This document shows, piece by piece, positions 1-7,180 of a stretch of DNA of 34,273 bases. The position numbers and the translations under genes are program-made. Location of the stretch: the NCBI GenBank assembly GCA_964581115.1, contig CAZOMY010000032.1, positions 1-34,273 on the forward strand, given 5' to 3'. A model generated the notes under the pieces. It saw nothing but the letters and a program-made list of their open reading frames with translations, did not search any database and had not been told where the DNA came from. The stretch's first letter is position 1. Each line of letters starts with the position of its first letter. This DNA is from 2-02-FULL-55-14 sp964581115. GTDB lineage: Bacteria > Bacteroidota > Ignavibacteria > UBA10030.

Positions 1-302
1 TCGAGCCGGTCAATGTCCTGCTCCAGTCGAGCGATGTCTTCGTCCACAATGCGCCGGATGGTACCGGCGCCTTTGTCGGGCGGAGTGGCCAGATCGGCTC
101 CCAGAACGAACAACTCGTTCTGAAGCCGTTCGAGCAACGTCTCAATCCCCTGCGGCAGCGGCAAGCTCCGCACAACGCCGAGCTGAGCGTTCAATTCGTC
201 GACCGTTCCATAGGCCTCGATCCGCACGTCGTCCTTCTCCACTCGCCGACCGCCGTAAAGCGACGTCTCTCCCCGGTCCCCCGTCTTCGTGTAGATCTTC
301 AT
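1..302 (-). CDS. Cob(I)alamin adenosyltransferase, PduO type (3' end cut by window)
   Basis: The ATG at 302-300 opens a frame of 100 codons that runs off the left edge, so the C-terminal half is missing; the family is usually about 180-195 residues. The N-terminus begins MKIYTKTGDRGETSLYGG and continues with RVEKDDVRIEAYGTVDELN, the characteristic ATP-binding N-terminal signature of PduO-type ATP:cob(I)alamin adenosyltransferases (Cob_adeno_trans family). The enzyme transfers the adenosyl group of ATP to cob(I)alamin to make coenzyme B12 in the cytoplasm. Its start codon shares one base with the stop of the upstream gene (TGATG), so the two are probably translationally coupled. The family call is very likely; nothing can be said about the missing C-terminus. 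Confidence 0.93.
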   Translation of the reverse strand, partial: MKIYTKTGDRGETSLYGGRRVEKDDVRIEAYGTVDELNAQLGVVRSLPLPQGIETLLERLQNELFVLGADLATPPDKGAGTIRRIVDEDIARLEQDIDRL

Positions 303-1204
303 CAGCGTTTTCCCTCGAGGCGCCGTTCGGGATGTCCTTCCATCTCCTCGATCCGGGCGCGGATGAGCGTCAACTCGACCTGGAGCGACTCCTGGATCGA
401 CTGCAGTTCCGCCGCCCGCACTTCGTCGAGCTTTGTGTGCAGCTGCTGGAGCATCAGTTCCGATTTCAAGTTGACCTGATAGTCGAGCTCGGCCCGCAGG
501 CGGTCCTTTTTCTGGGCCCGGTTCTGACTCATCATGATGACCGGCGCCTGCAACGCAGCGACGCACGATAGCATCAGGTTCAGAAAGATGAACGGGAACT
601 CGTCGAACGGCCGGAAGGCCACCTGGACCGTATTCAGGGCCATCCACCCGAACAGGAAGACCATGAATGAGATGATGAACTTCCAGCTCCCCCCGAACTC
701 GGCGATCTTGTCGGCCAACCGGTCGCCGACGCTGAGTTGATCTTCGATCTCCTCGTTCACGTTCTTCGAGGCCAACGACTGAACGAGCTCATTCGTGGCG
801 CGCAGTCGTCCGCCGATCTCTCCCAGCATGGCCACCGCCACCGACGGTCGCTGGAGCAGAAACTCGATGAAGTCGTCGCGGCGCATTTCCAACAGCTTCG
901 TCTCCTCCATCGCCACGGCCGTGGCAGTTCTCGGCAGACCGTCGAGAAGTGAGATCTCGCCGAAGAAGTCTCCCTGATGCAGAACCGAGACCCGCACCTC
1001 CTTCTTCTGGAACTGGTCGGGCACGCGGATCTCAACGATCCCATCCTCGATGATGAACATGGACGACCCCGGCTCTCCCTTGCGAACGAGCACGTCGCCC
1101 GCCTGCAGCGTGCGCGGAAGCCACAGCGTCACCAGCGTCTCAAGGTCCTTCGGGAGAAGGCGGTCAAAGATGGGGATCTTGGAGAGGAATTCGGTCGAGA
1201 CCAT
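302..1204 (-). CDS. Cyclic nucleotide-binding domain plus DUF1003 membrane protein
   Basis: A 300-residue protein of two modules. Residues about 8-130 form a cNMP-binding (CRP-like) domain; the phosphate-binding cassette is visible as GDFFGEISLLDGLPRTATA around residues 78-96. Residues about 150-265 form a DUF1003 domain with two predicted membrane helices (near 173-193 and 206-227) separated by a short loop (FRPFDEFPF), followed by a charged helical tail likely to be coiled coil (about 235-290). No DNA-binding domain is present, so this is not a CRP-type transcription factor; a ligand-controlled membrane protein is an inference. Its stop overlaps the start of the adenosyltransferase. A strong hairpin 100 bp upstream separates it from the dipeptidase gene. 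The molecular function of DUF1003 is not known to me. Confidence 0.88.
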   Translation of the reverse strand: MVSTEFLSKIPIFDRLLPKDLETLVTLWLPRTLQAGDVLVRKGEPGSSMFIIEDGIVEIRVPDQFQKKEVRVSVLHQGDFFGEISLLDGLPRTATAVAMEETKLLEMRRDDFIEFLLQRPSVAVAMLGEIGGRLRATNELVQSLASKNVNEEIEDQLSVGDRLADKIAEFGGSWKFIISFMVFLFGWMALNTVQVAFRPFDEFPFIFLNLMLSCVAALQAPVIMMSQNRAQKKDRLRAELDYQVNLKSELMLQQLHTKLDEVRAAELQSIQESLQVELTLIRARIEEMEGHPERRLEGKR

Positions 1205-1580
1205 GGATGGTTCTTCAGGAAGTCAGTCGCCGCAAAGGACGCTGCTCCGCAGGACCTTGTGCGTTGACGCTACCAATGTACGACTCGGCACACCAAAAAC
1301 CACGCCCGGCGCGTGAACGCCGGGCGCGAAAAAACGTCCCGCAGGTTTTGTGGACAGTTCCCATTCATTTCGTCGATACCGGGAGGGGGGTACCGGATCA
1401 GACCTTTGCACCGGGTTTGGGGCCCGATGTGAATGCAATCTATCCCCTGCGGGACATCATGGTTTGGAGATCTAAGGGTGTTTCACGCAGAGACGCGGAG
1501 AACGCAGAGTCCGCAGAGAAAAACGAATAGCTACGATCTTTCTTTGCGGTCTCTGCGACCGTTGCGGCTCTGCGTACATC
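1205..1580. other. Intergenic region with terminator and CGCAGAG-type repeat
   Basis: This 376-bp space between the dipeptidase gene and the CNMP-DUF1003 gene contains no convincing gene. It holds a GC-rich hairpin at 1303-1326 and, from about 1484, a repeat made of CGCAGAG words in one direction and CTCTGCG words in the other. The repeat runs into the 3' end of the dipeptidase gene. Short frames seen on both strands here have no recognisable content. Confidence 0.7.
1292..1326 (-). terminator. Rho-independent terminator after the M20 dipeptidase gene
   Basis: A perfect 9-bp GC-rich stem (arms 1303-1311 and 1318-1326, loop of six bases CGTGAA on the plus strand) is followed on the minus strand by TGGTTTTTGG. 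It lies about 250 bp past the dipeptidase stop and ahead of the CNMP-DUF1003 gene, so it would separate the two transcripts. The T-run is short but the stem is strong. Confidence 0.6.
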
Positions 1581-1607
1581 TCATCTTTTCTTGTCGCCTC
1601 TGCGTTT
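1484..1607. repeat. CGCAGAG/CTCTGCG interspersed repeat
   Basis: The left part carries CACGCAGAGACGCGGAG and further CGCAGAG words; the right part carries the complementary words GTCTCTGCG, GCTCTGCG and CCTCTGCG, giving a loose head-to-head arrangement around an AT-richer centre. A second element with the same words and the same head-to-head layout lies at about 33362-33470. The right arm overlaps the last codons of the dipeptidase gene. Confidence 0.6.
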
Positions 1608-2975
1608 CCATTCAGCGGGAAGTTCATTGTAGAAATGCGCCGCCGTCCTGATACCGCCGAAGAAATTGTCGAGGTTGATGAACTCATTCGGTGCGTGGGC
1701 GTTCTCGTCGGGCAGACCGAAGCCGAGCAGCACCGTGTCGATGCCCAGGATCTTCTTGAACTGTACGACGATGGGGATCGACCCACCCTCCCGCTGGTAC
1801 AGAGGCTTTTTGCCGAAGCCCTTCTCAAGCGCCGTTACGGCCGCCTTGACGCCCGGGCTGTCGATCGGCGTGATGGCCGGCTCGCCGCCGTGCAACGCCT
1901 TCACTTTCACCTTGACCGTCTTGGGTGCGATCGATTTGAAGTGCTTCTCGAACAGCTTCGCAGCCTTGGCGCTCGACTGATCGGGCACAAGACGCATCGA
2001 GATCTTCGCGGAGGCCTTTGCCGGCAGGACGGTCTTCGCCCCCTCGCCCGTATAGCCGCCCCAGATGCCATTGCACTCCAACGTCGGCCGGGCCCAGAGA
2101 CGCTCGAGCGTCGTGAAGCCCTTTTCGCCGTAGAGTTGCGCAACGCCGAGTTGCTTCGCATACTTGGCGTCGCTCCACGGGAGCTTCTTGAACGCTGCGC
2201 GCTCGGCCTTTGTCAACGGACGGACGTCGTCGTAGAAGCCCTTGACGGTGATCCGCCCGTTCTTGTCGTGCAGTGAAGCGATCATCTCCGCCAGGGCTTG
2301 GATCGGGTTGTGCACCGAACCGCCGAACGACCCCGAATGCAGGTCCGAGTTCGGGCCCTCCACCTCCACCTCCATGTACGCCAGACCCCGCAGTCCATAG
2401 CAGACCGACGGAACGCCCTTGGCGAACATCGAGGAGTCTGAGATGAGAACCAGATCGGCCTTCAGAAGCTGCTTGTGCTCGCGGACGAACGCATCGAGGT
2501 TCGCCGAACCCACCTCCTCCTCCCCTTCGATCAGCATCTTGATGTTGACGGGGAGCGGGACGCCGTTCTTCGTATAGGCCTCGATCGCCTTCAGATGAAT
2601 GAAGACCTGCCCCTTGTCGTCGGCCGAGCCGCGCGCATAAAGATTGCCGTCGCGAATGGTGGCCTCGAACGGCGGGGAGGTCCACAGGTTCACCGGGTCG
2701 ACGGGCTGTACGTCGTAATGGCCGTAGAGGAGGACCGTCGGAGCGCCGGGAGCGCCCAACCGTTCAGAATAGACGATCGGATGGCCGGGGGTGGGAAAGA
2801 TCTGGATATTCTCCATGCCGATCGTCCGCATCTGTCCCGCAACCCACTCGGCGCACTTCTGCATATCGGGCTGGTGGTTGCTTTGCGACGAGATGCTGGG
2901 GATGGCGATGAAATCCCTTACCTCCGAAAGATAGCGTTCGTGGTTGGAGCCGACGTACGAAAGGACCTTTTCCAT
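1581..2975 (-). CDS. M20 family dipeptidase (zinc metallopeptidase)
   Basis: A 464-residue protein of the length expected for CNDP-type M20 dipeptidases. The metal-binding and catalytic residues are all visible: GHYDVQPVD (H86, catalytic D88), ARGSADDKGQ (bridging Asp near D119), EGEEEVGS (catalytic E153 and ligand E154), LISDSS (D180) and NAHAPNE (H427). The lid/dimerisation domain lies between about residues 200 and 380 and includes DLHSGSFGG. No signal peptide is seen, so it is probably a cytoplasmic enzyme that hydrolyses dipeptides or related amide substrates; the exact substrate is unknown. The C-terminal tail KRRGDKKR is encoded by the edge of a CGCAGAG-type repeat. It is divergently transcribed from the S9 peptidase gene across a 265-bp spacer. 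Confidence 0.92.
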   Translation of the reverse strand: MEKVLSYVGSNHERYLSEVRDFIAIPSISSQSNHQPDMQKCAEWVAGQMRTIGMENIQIFPTPGHPIVYSERLGAPGAPTVLLYGHYDVQPVDPVNLWTSPPFEATIRDGNLYARGSADDKGQVFIHLKAIEAYTKNGVPLPVNIKMLIEGEEEVGSANLDAFVREHKQLLKADLVLISDSSMFAKGVPSVCYGLRGLAYMEVEVEGPNSDLHSGSFGGSVHNPIQALAEMIASLHDKNGRITVKGFYDDVRPLTKAERAAFKKLPWSDAKYAKQLGVAQLYGEKGFTTLERLWARPTLECNGIWGGYTGEGAKTVLPAKASAKISMRLVPDQSSAKAAKLFEKHFKSIAPKTVKVKVKALHGGEPAITPIDSPGVKAAVTALEKGFGKKPLYQREGGSIPIVVQFKKILGIDTVLLGFGLPDENAHAPNEFINLDNFFGGIRTAAHFYNELPAEWKRRGDKKR

Positions 2976-3119
2976 GGGTTCTCGGATCGGTGTCGATGAG
3001 GGGTGCGGACCCCGCCTCTGGGGTGGAAAAATATAGAGAGGGATCGCCCGAAAGGCAAGTGGCGAATTCCCGCGGTTTATTCACTATTCTGCCAGCAGGC
3101 ATTGAGAGGTAAACCCCGG

Positions 3120-3186
3120 ATCAACGCCAATGGATGCTCATCGACGCATGGTGCGATTCCAATTCGCGTCCATTCGTGTACATTAG
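3120..3186. repeat. Short interspersed repeat-like segment (ATTCGCGT/CATTAG type)
   Basis: The divergent promoter region between the M20 and S9 peptidase genes contains AATTCGCGTCCATTCGTG followed by TACATTAGC. Related wording (AATAGACGCGAATACA and CTATTAGCGTACATTCG) occurs between the beta and alpha subunit genes of the ferredoxin oxidoreductase at 21097-21150. The similarity is short and degenerate, so the element is tentative. Confidence 0.35.
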
Positions 3187-3240
3187 CAGTTGCAAAACCG
3201 CGAAGGATACCCGACCTCATCACTCATAAGGGAAATCCAC

Positions 3241-5475
3241 ATGCCGCGACTTCTGATCTGCATCACTGTCCTTCTTGTGCTCGTGTCCTCATTGACTGTC
3301 CCCCAATCAAGGCGGCCGATGACCTTTCTGGATGTTGTGTCCATGAATGCGGTCGGAGCGGGCTCGGTGAGTCCCGACGGTGCGTGGTTCCTCCACACGA
3401 CGAGTACGCTCCACTGGCAGAAGGGCAAACGGTTCACGGACATCTGGCTCGTAAATGTTGCGAAAGGCCCCGCCTCCGCCCGGGCCATGACGGCCACGAC
3501 GGACAAGAGTGAGACCGAACCGCAGTGGCTGTCCGACAGCCGAAGGTTCGTGTTCCTGTCGGACCGGGAGTCGGGCGACGGAAAGACCGTCGTCCAGCTC
3601 TACGTGATGCCGATCGACGGTGGTGAGGCGCGACGCGTCACAAACGGAAAGGAGAGCGTCGTGGTGCCGCATGTTTCGCGCGACGGCCGGTGGATCGGAT
3701 ACCTGACCGGCAAGGAAGGAGAACGCTCGCTCTGGACGATCTCCTCCGATTCGCTGAACGAAGCCAAGCCGCGCCAACGCATCAAGAAACCGGCCGGAGT
3801 GTCATGGTGGGCCTTCTCTCCCGACGGGCGCTCCATCCTGTTCACGACCCCCGACAGCGCCGACAAGGCGGACCGGAAGCGCAAGGAGAAGAAGTTCGAC
3901 CTCCGTATCCGGAACGAAGAGAAGGCCCCTGAGCACCTGTGGGTTCACGACCTTGAAACGAATCAGGAGCGTCGGCTCACCTCAGGGAACGACCTCACCG
4001 TGACGGGCGTGACGATGTCCGACGACGGTGCCTGGGTCGGGTTCCGGGGGATCCCGAACGACCGATACAAGCGGACGGTGGCCGAATCGTCGATTTACGG
4101 AGACCTGTACCTTCTGAACGTTGGCTCGGGCGAGGTCGAACGCCTGACGAACAACCTCGAAACGCCCGAGAGCACGATCCTCTTCGCCCCCGACAGCCGC
4201 TCGTTCATCTTCTCTGCTCCCGACAACTTCACGTACTTCCGGGACCATCGCCTCTACCATCGGCGCACGACGGACCGCGGCGGCGATCTCCGGAAGGTTC
4301 CGACCACGCGCGACCTTTCGTTCTCAGCAGAATGGTGGTCGGACGACGGTTCGACGGTCTACTTCAACGAGGGGATCGGTGCGACAACGCAGTTGTTCGC
4401 CGTCAACGTCTTGACCGGCGAGGTGAGACAAGCGACAAACGAGCGCGGCGTGGTCGACGTGAGCCACGACCGATGGACGAAGCGGACGGTCATTCAGTTC
4501 AGTTCTCCGACCGAGTCGATCGATTACTACACCATCGACCGGATCGACCGGATCGGGAAGCGTTCGAACTGGAAGCGTCTCACCGATGCCAACCCCGACG
4601 TCCGCACATGGGAGCTGGGAAACACCGACACGGTGACCTGGCGGTCGAACGACGGAACTGTCGTCGAGGGCATTTTGATCCTGCCGCCGCAGCGGCGTGC
4701 GGGTGAGCGCGTGCCGCTCGTCGTGCAGATCCATGGCGGGCCGGCGGCCGCGAGCCAACTCTCGTTCAACGCTTCGTACGGTACCTACAGCCACGTCTTC
4801 GCAGCTGCCGGCTACGCCGTTCTGCTTCCCAACTACCGGGGCTCGACCAACTATGGCGAGGCGTTCCGCACGGTCATCCGCGGCGAGTACTTTCGGCTGG
4901 GCTACGAGGATATCATCTCGGGCATCGATCATCTCATCGCGCGCGGCATCGTCGACGGAGACCGGCTGGCCAGCATGGGCTGGAGCGCGGGCGGACACTG
5001 GTCGAACTGGATCCTCGTGCAGACCGACCGGTTCAAGGCGATCTCGTCGGGGGCCGGTGCGGTGAACTGGATCTCGATGTATGCCCAGAGCGACATCCAA
5101 CGAACGCGTCAGGAGTATTTCGGCACGAGGCCGTACGAGGACTTTGAGCATGTATGGAGCATCTCACCCCTCAAGTACATCAGGAACGCAAAGACGCCGA
5201 CGATGATCCACGTCGTCGACGGCGATCCGCGCGTACCGCGGCCGCAGAGCGAGGAGTTGCACATGGCCCTGCGTCAGCTCGGCGTACCGACGGAGCTCTT
5301 CGTCTATCCCGGCACGACACACGGGATCACCGAGCCGCGGAACCAGCTGGCGAAAATGGTGATGGAATTCCGATGGATCGACCGGTGGGTCAACGGCCGC
5401 GAGGGGTGGCTGGACTGGAATGAGGTCCTGAAGACGCTCGGAACCGGCCCCGACGACGAGGAAGGCTCCAAGTGA
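3241..5475 (+). CDS. Secreted S9 family serine peptidase (prolyl oligopeptidase/acylaminoacyl peptidase type)
   Basis: The frame opens at 3190, but the ATG at 3241 has a ribosome site (AAGGGA) at good spacing and begins a clear signal peptide (MPRLLICITVLLVLVSS), giving 744 residues and a periplasmic or exported protein. The N-terminal part has repeated WD-like beta-propeller strands (SPDGAW, SDSRRFVFLSDR, SRDGRWIGYLTG, SPDGRSILFTT, APDSRSFIFS). The C-terminal alpha/beta-hydrolase domain has the triad: Ser582 in MGWSAGGHW, Asp662 in DGDPRVPRP and His694 in PGTTHG, with oxyanion-loop sequence QIHGGP upstream. It should cleave short peptides. The next gene starts 86 bp downstream on the same strand. 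Confidence 0.92.
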   Translation: MPRLLICITVLLVLVSSLTVPQSRRPMTFLDVVSMNAVGAGSVSPDGAWFLHTTSTLHWQKGKRFTDIWLVNVAKGPASARAMTATTDKSETEPQWLSDSRRFVFLSDRESGDGKTVVQLYVMPIDGGEARRVTNGKESVVVPHVSRDGRWIGYLTGKEGERSLWTISSDSLNEAKPRQRIKKPAGVSWWAFSPDGRSILFTTPDSADKADRKRKEKKFDLRIRNEEKAPEHLWVHDLETNQERRLTSGNDLTVTGVTMSDDGAWVGFRGIPNDRYKRTVAESSIYGDLYLLNVGSGEVERLTNNLETPESTILFAPDSRSFIFSAPDNFTYFRDHRLYHRRTTDRGGDLRKVPTTRDLSFSAEWWSDDGSTVYFNEGIGATTQLFAVNVLTGEVRQATNERGVVDVSHDRWTKRTVIQFSSPTESIDYYTIDRIDRIGKRSNWKRLTDANPDVRTWELGNTDTVTWRSNDGTVVEGILILPPQRRAGERVPLVVQIHGGPAAASQLSFNASYGTYSHVFAAAGYAVLLPNYRGSTNYGEAFRTVIRGEYFRLGYEDIISGIDHLIARGIVDGDRLASMGWSAGGHWSNWILVQTDRFKAISSGAGAVNWISMYAQSDIQRTRQEYFGTRPYEDFEHVWSISPLKYIRNAKTPTMIHVVDGDPRVPRPQSEELHMALRQLGVPTELFVYPGTTHGITEPRNQLAKMVMEFRWIDRWVNGREGWLDWNEVLKTLGTGPDDEEGSK

Positions 5476-5561
5476 CGCGAGATACGATCTTGGAGGACCT
5501 TGAGCGCGATTCACGCAAAACTCGTATATTCAGCGAGTCAATTCACCCTTGGGACACGTGC

Positions 5562-6263
5562 ATGAAAACGACATCGCTGTTCATGGTTGGTCTGCTGTGC
5601 ACCTTGCTCGCAGCTACGGCCCCCGGTCAGGAACCCGTCTCAGACCCGGATGCAAACATGGCGCCTGAGCTGTTCACAGATCTCCTGAAGAAGGAATGGT
5701 CGTTCCTGAAGGAGAAGACCGACGCCTTCCTGGCGGAGACCGCAACGAGGGGAGAATTCGAGACGACGCCGGAGTACGAAAGCCGCGTGGCGGCGCGTCG
5801 ACAGGCCTACCTGGCCGAGATCGCCAAGCGGATCAAGGATGAGAAACTCGACACCCGGCAGTTCGGCGTGCTGCTGAAAGCCCGGCTTGTCAGCTATAAC
5901 GCCGACAAGCAGACATACGCCGTGGCGTGCAGCGTGACCGTCGAGGCACCCTACGACATTCCGACGCTCGTGTCGTACATCCCATCGAACCCGTATGTCG
6001 GCATCCAGGATACCGTGCTGGGCGGCTATCGCACCAACCAACTCGTCATGAGATTCAGGCCAACATGGACATGGAATGTCGACCGTGCGACCGCGATGGA
6101 GTCGAAGGCCGAGGAATCGGCCGTCTACTTCCGCATCCGTTTCGTGCTCGACATCAACCAGCCGGCCATCAAGCAACAGGCCTTGTTGCGCATCATTCCG
6201 AAAGAGATCGAACTCGTCAACCGGAACCAGCAGAAAACCCTCTGGCGCTCCGCGATCTCCTGA
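5562..6263 (+). CDS. Small secreted protein of unknown function
   Basis: The open frame reaches back to 5472, but the ATG at 5562 starts a standard signal peptide (MKTTSLFMVGLLCTLLAATAPGQ), giving 233 residues with likely cleavage after the AxG segment. After the leader comes a charged helical part with GEFETTPEYESRVAARR, followed by a beta-rich part with several aromatic and Gly/Pro turns (SYIPSNPYVGIQDTVLGGYRTN). No family is recognised and there are no enzymatic motifs or haem sites. It follows the S9 peptidase gene by 86 bp and is followed by a terminator, so the two may be co-transcribed. Function unknown. Confidence 0.7.
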   Translation: MKTTSLFMVGLLCTLLAATAPGQEPVSDPDANMAPELFTDLLKKEWSFLKEKTDAFLAETATRGEFETTPEYESRVAARRQAYLAEIAKRIKDEKLDTRQFGVLLKARLVSYNADKQTYAVACSVTVEAPYDIPTLVSYIPSNPYVGIQDTVLGGYRTNQLVMRFRPTWTWNVDRATAMESKAEESAVYFRIRFVLDINQPAIKQQALLRIIPKEIELVNRNQQKTLWRSAIS

Positions 6264-6288
6264 CCCACCTCACTCCGAACAACAGAAG

Positions 6289-6308
6289 GGGCGGCCCTCG
6301 GGCCGCCC
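6289..6308 (+). terminator. Terminator hairpin after the small secreted protein gene
   Basis: A perfect 8-bp stem GGGCGGCC/GGCCGCCC with a CTCG loop lies 25 bp after the stop at 6263, followed by TTCGTTATTTCT. The following T-tract is interrupted, but position and stem strength fit a transcription terminator for the plus-strand genes. Confidence 0.65.
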
Positions 6309-6420
6309 TTCGTTATTTCTGCACGGTGTCGCTCCAACATCTGCGCTGCAGGAACACAACCATCATGCAGAGAGGTGGAGTGTCGTCGCCGTTCTTTCTC
6401 ACCTCTTTGGCCTCTGTCGC

Positions 6421-6454
6421 GAAGCGACCACTTACACCGCAAGGCGGCTGCTTC
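6421..6454 (-). repeat. Hairpin repeat, copy 1
   Basis: On the minus strand this 34-nt segment has arms GAAGCAGCC and GGTCGCTTC around a core with GCCTTGCGGTG. Together with its flank (GCCACGAAG... GAGGC) it matches, in inverted orientation, the segment at 23041-23092. A separate perfect 8-bp inverted repeat (GCCTGCCT/AGGCAGGC, loop five) lies next to it at 6469-6489. The region lies between the convergent ends of the plus-strand and minus-strand genes. Confidence 0.55.
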
Positions 6455-6530
6455 GTGGCGAAGTGACCGCCTGCCTGCTCCAGGCAGGCTTCGCGGCGTG
6501 CCGCTCTTTGTGGCTATGCTCTTCTCACCC

Positions 6531-7016
6531 TCATTCCGGCATCGACAAATGCAGGTCTCCTGTCACGTCGTCCTCCGTCAGGCCGACGATCTCCCGAAAC
6601 TCTTCCGGACGGATCGTGAGGACGGGGCAGGTCGATGTCCGGACCACTCTCTCCGCTACGCTCCCGACGAGCACATGCCGAAGACCCGTTCGACCGTGGG
6701 TCGACATGACGATGAGATCGGCCGAGAGGTCGTGAGTCGCCTTGACGATCTCCCGCGCCGCCGGTCCGTGTCGTAGCACGACGCCGATCGAGCGGCCTTC
6801 TGCGCCGACCTGATGCAGGAGAACATCGATCGCCGCCCGTGCGGACCGCTCGCGGTCCGCATCGCTCGGGCGGGTCTGCTCCGCATGGCGGTCGACCACG
6901 TGCAGGACGGTCAGTCGGGCTCGGAAGAGATCCGCGATCTCGACGGCGTACCGCAGGACAGAGAGCGAGAACGGGGAGAGGTCGGTGGGGACCAAGAGAT
7001 GCCGCGGCGCGAACAT
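6531..7016 (-). CDS. Universal stress protein (UspA family)
   Basis: A single Usp domain. The frame is open to 7076, but the ATG at 7016 begins MFAPRHLLVPTDLSPFS, which places the first beta strand and the conserved Asp (VPTD) at the usual distance from the N-terminus, giving 161 residues. The ATP-binding signature is present as MSTHGRTGLRHVLVGSVAERVVR followed by the terminal strand CPVLTIRP; this fits the G-2x-G-9x-G-S/T pattern. It is the last gene of the minus-strand cytochrome block, 164 bp after ccmF. Usp proteins bind ATP and respond to stress or energy state; the exact role is unknown. A second Usp gene lies on the other side of the cytochrome block. Confidence 0.88.
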   Translation of the reverse strand: MFAPRHLLVPTDLSPFSLSVLRYAVEIADLFRARLTVLHVVDRHAEQTRPSDADRERSARAAIDVLLHQVGAEGRSIGVVLRHGPAAREIVKATHDLSADLIVMSTHGRTGLRHVLVGSVAERVVRTSTCPVLTIRPEEFREIVGLTEDDVTGDLHLSMPE

Positions 7017-7180
7017 GGCGCGTCTCCAGTGCGCACGCCGAAGCGCGGGAGGCCGGCTTCGGCCGTGCAGGGACATCGGGGTGGTCGCGTTTCCGGTGTT
7101 CCGTACGATCGGAGGCGTCCCCGGTCATCGAAAGGATCGTCCGAGCAAGTGCATCGATCCGCGGCTCGGTCCGCGGCCGG

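Noticed and set aside
5490..5545. Sigma-70 promoter (TTGAGC ... TATATT) ahead of the small secreted protein gene
   Set aside because: The spacer is about 19 bases and the gene may be read from the upstream peptidase promoter; not strong enough to list.
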